Source: a bacterium
GTDB taxonomy: Bacteria; UBP14; UBA6098
Reading direction: 5' to 3'
Assembly: GCA_030642425.1 (NCBI GenBank)
Contig: DAOWNU010000172.1
Location: forward strand, 1-5,334
Length of the DNA: 5,334 nucleotides
Position numbers and translations under genes: made by a program. The notes under the pieces were generated by a model that had not been told where the DNA came from, searched no databases, and saw nothing but the letters and a program-made list of their open reading frames with translations. Shown one piece after another: positions 3,759 to 5,334 of this stretch. Position 1 is the stretch's first letter; every line of letters begins with the position of its first letter.

Positions 3759-5334
3759 CTACCGTTTGAGTTCCAGAACAATGCTGTTGTTGCCAACGAT
3801 CCAGGCGTGGTTTGCGTCGAGAATGGATATTTCGTTCAATGTTTCTTCGCTAAAGCCCTCTTTCTGGCGATACCATGTCTCGCCGCCGTCGATTGTATGC
3901 AAGATATAGCCGAACATACCGGCAATCCAGCCAATCTCGGCGTCGATAAAGGCCACCGATTTGAAAACGCTGCTGCTATGAGCCGGCAGTTCCAGAGATG
4001 TCCAACTATTCCCGCCATTGGTGGTTTTCAAGACTGTGCCCATGCTCCCGCAGACATAGCCGATGTTAGCATCGACCATGTCGATGTCCATAATCGACTG
4101 TTCCGTTCCCGACGTTAGCTGTGTCCACGAAACCCCGCCGTTGGTGGTTTTTAGAATTGTGCCTCCCTGGCCGCAGGCGAAAGCGACATCCGAGCTTATG
4201 ACATCGAGGCCGAAAAGCTCGACAGACACGCCGGATTCCTGAGAATTGTGCCAATCGGACGAGTGCAGTATCAATCCGAAATTGCCCACCGCCCATCCGT
4301 CGCCGTCGTCGCTGAACTCGATTTTGTTCAATCGGTAACCCGACAGGCTGTCGATCATCTCCCATGTGTCGCCGCCATTGCTCGTAAATAATATCGTCGC
4401 GGTCGTATCGATAGGATCGTTTAAAGAGAACCCGACCGCCCAGCCATCGTCGGCATCGGCGAAATAAATATCCTGCAGAGACCGTGAGGTATTCGCGTCC
4501 TGATGTATCCACATTCTTCCGGCGTCGGTCGTATGGGCAATTCTGCCCGATTTTCCGACAAGCCAACCCTCATCGGGGCTGACAAAATGGATACCGTTGA
4601 GATCGACACCGAGGCCGTAACTGCGGAAATTCCACGTTTCACCGCCGTCTTCGGTTATCTTTATCGCTCCGCTTCCACGGGATACGTCGTCCCCGACAAG
4701 CCAGCCCTCGTCGGCGTTGTAGAAGGCTATGTCGTTAATATCGCCGGTCACATCGATATCCACAAGATCCCAGTTGGCGCCGGCGTCCACTGTTTTGGCG
4801 ACTGTCCCGCCCGTGCCGATCACCCATCCGTTATTGGCGTCGATAAACTCGATTTCACGCAGAGCGCCGCCGGTTCCAAGAACTCTAATCAGGCTTCTTG
4901 TTATTGTGCTCTCCGCAATTTCGACGGAATATATCTCGCCGCCCTCGCCAATCATAATACCGTTGTCATCGTCGAAGAAATGAAGCTCGTAGAATTTTGC
5001 GGGGGTTTCCAGAACCAGCATGTCCCAGCTTCCGGAGTCGCCACCGTCCGTGGAACGGAATACGTAGAACTCTTCGTCGGAATCCAGCGAATCGCCCAAT
5101 ATATAAATAAGGTCCGCGGTCGGCGCAAAGCCGCCGTAGAAAGTGATGGCACTCTGAGTAATATAAAGTGTGGTATCGAGAACCCAGGTTGTATCGTTAA
5201 GTGAATCTACTATTGCAAGGCTGTCGTAGAAATGTCCAATCCCCATATTTATATGGTCCCATGTGGCGCCGTCGTCCACAGAACGGAGCAAAACGCCCTG
5301 GGTTCCCGTGGCGATCAGCGGATTGTCCTCGCCC
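3759..5334 (-). CDS. Tandem-repeat Ycf48/BNR-like beta-propeller protein, 5' end missing
   Basis: The frame is open from the right edge to the TAG at 3759, giving 524 in-window residues. The first in-frame start-like codon (TTG at 5291) is not the true start, since GEDNPLIATGTQGVL upstream continues the repeat pattern. About ten units of 38-49 residues are marked by G-W-x-x-G-like motifs near residues 125, 169, 210, 256, 297, 346, 384, 425, 468 and 510. Most are followed by an Asp-box-like T-x-D/N-GG-x-T/S-W, for example KTTNGGVSW. This is the Ycf48/BNR beta-propeller pattern, a binding or scaffold fold. Neither sialidase activity nor photosystem assembly should be assumed. The last unit stops half way (SIVLELKR), as expected if an N-terminal strand closes a ring. 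No C-terminal sorting domain is present, so any export would rely on the unseen N-terminus. Probably exported or surface located; partner unknown. Confidence 0.9.
   Translation of the reverse strand, partial: GEDNPLIATGTQGVLLRSVDDGATWDHINMGIGHFYDSLAIVDSLNDTTWVLDTTLYITQSAITFYGGFAPTADLIYILGDSLDSDEEFYVFRSTDGGDSGSWDMLVLETPAKFYELHFFDDDNGIMIGEGGEIYSVEIAESTITRSLIRVLGTGGALREIEFIDANNGWVIGTGGTVAKTVDAGANWDLVDIDVTGDINDIAFYNADEGWLVGDDVSRGSGAIKITEDGGETWNFRSYGLGVDLNGIHFVSPDEGWLVGKSGRIAHTTDAGRMWIHQDANTSRSLQDIYFADADDGWAVGFSLNDPIDTTATILFTSNGGDTWEMIDSLSGYRLNKIEFSDDGDGWAVGNFGLILHSSDWHNSQESGVSVELFGLDVISSDVAFACGQGGTILKTTNGGVSWTQLTSGTEQSIMDIDMVDANIGYVCGSMGTVLKTTNGGNSWTSLELPAHSSSVFKSVAFIDAEIGWIAGMFGYILHTIDGGETWYRQKEGFSEETLNEISILDANHAWIVGNNSIVLELKR

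Noticed and set aside
4503..5204. Plus-strand open frame of 233 codons opposite the propeller gene
   Set aside because: The repeated codon pattern of the propeller gene keeps the opposite strand free of stops. The plus-strand translation shows no domain or signal, and no ribosome binding site precedes it.
1..5334. Defence, toxin-antitoxin, phage or transposase system
   Set aside because: None of the five genes shows motifs of such systems. The HD hydrolase belongs to a housekeeping-type family and has a transporter, not an effector, as its partner.

Overview
The window most likely comes from an uncultured diderm bacterium of the FCB group or one of the candidate phyla around it. Three things point there. 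One small secreted protein ends in a type A C-terminal sorting domain (PNPFN motif, terminal KIVLVK) of the type IX secretion kind. Another protein starts with a clear lipoprotein signal peptide (LAGC lipobox). The third is a long tandem-repeat Ycf48/BNR-like beta-propeller of the sort common in these groups. Base composition is near balanced in the genes, with one sharply AT-rich intergenic patch. I cannot fix the phylum from this sequence.

Layout. Positions 1-263 (minus) are the 5' part of a lipoprotein gene that runs off the left edge. Positions 264-664 hold no gene: first an AT-rich block with a candidate promoter for the lipoprotein, then a GC-rich stretch full of short palindromes. Two plus-strand genes follow as a tight pair, 3 bp apart: a COG2316-type HD-superfamily hydrolase (665-1216) and a UMF1/Atg22-like major facilitator transporter (1220-2527). 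An intrinsic terminator closes the pair at 2543-2570. A nested inverted repeat (2575-2655) sits between this terminator and a second one (2692-2722), which serves the converging minus-strand gene for the small sorted protein (2762-3289). Positions 3290-3758 hold no gene but contain a candidate promoter and a series of short repeats of different families. A third terminator (3702-3733) ends the large minus-strand beta-propeller gene (3759-5334), whose start lies beyond the right edge.

The genes do not form one obvious pathway. The hydrolase and transporter are probably co-transcribed. The lipoprotein, the sorted protein and the propeller are probably all envelope or exported proteins, each transcribed separately. 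I found no defence system, CRISPR array, transposase, tRNA or rRNA. The most unusual aspect is the density of unrelated small palindromic and tandem repeats packed into the intergenic spaces, together with the large number of repeat units in the propeller protein.
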